Origin: Methanobacteriota archaeon
GTDB lineage: Archaea > Thermoplasmatota > Poseidoniia > Poseidoniales > Poseidoniaceae
Length of the DNA stretch: 7,108 nt
NCBI GenBank assembly: GCA_002726395.1
Contig: PBTA01000044.1
Span: forward strand, 23,713-30,820
Direction of reading: 5' to 3'
Within the stretch, counting starts at the first letter, position 1, and each line of letters begins with the position of its first letter. Positions 6,015 through 7,108 of this stretch are shown here, one piece after another. The notes beneath the pieces are model-generated. The model saw nothing but the letters and a program-made list of their open reading frames with translations. It was not told the DNA's origin and did not search any database. The translations under genes were made by a program, and so were the position numbers.

Positions 6015-6020
6015 CACCTC
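6015..6020 (-). promoter_or_regulatory. Shine-Dalgarno site GAGGTG of the second platform gene
   Basis: The minus strand reads TGA GGT GTA AAA ATG. The stop of the first platform gene overlaps GAGGTG, and ATG (6007-6009) follows after 5 nt. This confirms the start and suggests coupled synthesis of the two platform subunits. It differs by one base from the module at 1280-1294. Confidence 0.85.
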
Positions 6021-7038
6021 ACATTTCTTGTTCTTTACTGCTTGTGTATACTAATACTGCATATGCTAGGTGAATCATTGGTATGAATCCCAAAACGATA
6101 CCATACAACATTCCTTCTGACATCTGAGCACCAGAACCTGAAACCCAGAACATAATTACTAGCATAACAATAAGGAACAGAGGCATTGCTACAGCAACTA
6201 CAATGTATGATTCGGCTAGTAATGCTATTGTTTCGAGAAATTGTTGTAGTCTAGTACGGTTTTCTCTCATGTAATGTTCAGCACGGTTGAGGAAATACAG
6301 TTTAAGATGCCCTCCTGAGGATAGCGTCCCTACCATTCCTTGGAAAAATTCAGTCAGCCATATTGATGCTGCTCTATCTACGCTCAACTTTATCGCGGTA
6401 ATCAAGTCATAACCTAACAGTGTAACATCTCGATAGATTAAACCAGCATCTTCTGATACGTCGCCATAGATATCTTTGTTCATCGCCAGAGAACGAAAAA
6501 TCTTGGCGGGAGTTGCATTTGCTGCGGACATGGCAGCAGTATATGATGCTGCATATGGAAGGTACTTTTCGATTTGAGCGCCACGCTTATCCGCCTCTCT
6601 TTTGGCACCGCCCTTAATAAGCCTAAATCCTGCAAATGGAATGATTGCCCCTCCAAGAGCCAAAATTAGCAATTTTAATGGAGCTGGAAAAATTCTAGTG
6701 GCATAGTCTGGACAGCCGTTACCTGGTTTTGATTTATCGATTAGTTCAGGTTCCCAATATTCCCAGTCTAAACACGGGTTGATTGTTACTGGATCTTGAA
6801 GAGTCTCCCAGAAGGCTATGACACCAATTTCTGGCATGAAGAATATACCAACGATTCCCCAACATACAACTGCAATAGCCATCGATGTGAATATTACTGT
6901 TGAGAGATAAACCTCTGGCATAATCCCCATGGAACCTTTTACCAAATTTTCAGACAGATCAGTATCCTTTCGAGCTCGCTTCTTCAAAACTCTGCCAAGA
7001 ATTCTATTACAGAATCTTTGCCATGCAGTAAGTTCCAT
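6019..7038 (-). CDS. First pilus platform protein (FlaJ/TadB family, T2SSF domain)
   Basis: Partner platform subunit of the archaeal pilus machine, 339 residues. The cytoplasmic N-terminus is basic (LKKRARK, 18-24). Membrane segment 1 spans about 43-67. A Trp-rich extracytoplasmic loop (68-121) contains Cys89 and Cys109, a likely disulfide pair. Segment 2 (122-141) leads to a basic stretch (RLIKGGAKREADKRG), then the T2SSF helical domain (about 155-270) with YLPYAASYTAAMSAANATP and GMVGTLSSGGHLKLYFL. Segments 3 (275-299) and 4 (309-331) follow, ending in a cytoplasmic tail. Archaellar FlaJ carries two such domains in one chain of about 550 residues. Here each domain has its own gene, as in bacterial TadB/TadC and, from published work, in Epd-like archaeal pili. 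The ATG has AGGAGG 8 nt upstream. The second platform gene follows after 9 bp. Confidence 0.9.
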   Translation of the reverse strand: MELTAWQRFCNRILGRVLKKRARKDTDLSENLVKGSMGIMPEVYLSTVIFTSMAIAVVCWGIVGIFFMPEIGVIAFWETLQDPVTINPCLDWEYWEPELIDKSKPGNGCPDYATRIFPAPLKLLILALGGAIIPFAGFRLIKGGAKREADKRGAQIEKYLPYAASYTAAMSAANATPAKIFRSLAMNKDIYGDVSEDAGLIYRDVTLLGYDLITAIKLSVDRAASIWLTEFFQGMVGTLSSGGHLKLYFLNRAEHYMRENRTRLQQFLETIALLAESYIVVAVAMPLFLIVMLVIMFWVSGSGAQMSEGMLYGIVLGFIPMIHLAYAVLVYTSSKEQEM

Positions 7039-7046
7039 GCTTCTAA

Positions 7047-7052
7047 CCTCCT
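7047..7052 (-). promoter_or_regulatory. Shine-Dalgarno site AGGAGG of the first platform gene
   Basis: AGGAGG stands 8 nt before the ATG at 7036-7038 and just after the stop codon (TGA, 7054-7056) of the gene entering from the right edge. It fixes the start of the first platform protein. Confidence 0.85.
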
Positions 7053-7053
7053 A

Positions 7054-7108
7054 TCAACGCAGACCGTCAACACGAGCAAGAATCTCATTGGGACGAACGT
7101 AGTATTCT
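7054..7108 (-). CDS. C-terminal end of an upstream operon gene, probably the pilus assembly ATPase (partial)
   Basis: On the minus strand one frame runs from the window edge to a TGA at 7054-7056 and reads EYYVRPNEILARVDGLR. Seventeen residues are too few to prove a family. The position directly before two platform genes is where the TadA/FlaI-type secretion ATPase normally sits, and a final YY..P.EIL.R helix is reminiscent of such ATPases (weak, from memory). The stop lies 15 bp before the next ATG, as expected inside this tight operon. A second frame is also open here and continues into the first platform gene, but it is not supported by any start or ribosome site. Confidence 0.5.
   Translation of the reverse strand, partial: EYYVRPNEILARVDGLR

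Noticed and set aside
1..7108. tRNA or rRNA genes, CRISPR repeats, insertion sequences, phage attachment sites, hairpin terminators
   Set aside because: Reading the sequence by eye I found no direct-repeat arrays, terminal inverted repeats, transposase motifs or cloverleaf-like stretches; nearly every base is inside a supported gene.

Overview
The window looks like a piece of an archaeal chromosome, most likely a Thermoplasmatota-type marine archaeon (a Marine Group II/Poseidoniales-like lineage would fit). This rests on three things. There are two separate FlaJ/TadC-type platform proteins with pilin-like genes behind them. There is a kinase of the archaeal 2-phosphoglycerate kinase family. 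Operon-internal genes have strong Shine-Dalgarno sites, while the first genes have TATA boxes about 27-31 nt before their start codons, as in leaderless archaeal transcription. The DNA is AT-rich by eye. The genus-level placement is inference.

Region 1 (2-2809) carries acyl-CoA and aldehyde metabolism. The C-terminal part of a 3-hydroxyacyl-CoA dehydrogenase enters from the left edge on the + strand. It meets, stop codon against stop codon, a crotonase-fold gene on the - strand. That gene sits 9 bp behind an NAD(P)-dependent aldehyde dehydrogenase in a two-gene operon. The crotonase lacks both glutamates of true enoyl-CoA hydratases and instead has the aspartate typical of enoyl-CoA/PaaG isomerases.

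Region 2 (2810-3513) is a very short divergent promoter (35 bp between the chosen start codons) followed by a compact P-loop kinase resembling 2-phosphoglycerate kinase. Each of the two TATA-like boxes lies at or near the other gene's start.

Region 3 (3500-7108, all - strand) is most of an archaeal type IV pilus/Tad-like assembly operon. Transcription order is: the last 17 codons of a gene at the right edge (position and sequence suit the secretion ATPase), a first platform protein, a second platform protein, and two short membrane-anchored pilin-like proteins. Genes are packed with gaps of 9-15 bp or a 1-nt stop/start overlap. The platform function of archaeal FlaJ is split over two genes, as in TadB/TadC. 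The second platform protein carries an unusual ~200-residue extracytoplasmic domain that holds all four of its cysteines. The first pilin-like gene seems to begin at a non-ATG (CTG) codon, which restores a conserved-looking N-terminus. The last pilin-like gene overlaps the kinase gene tail to tail by 14 bp.

No gene-free stretch longer than about 120 bp exists, and I see no RNA genes, insertion sequences or CRISPR repeats.
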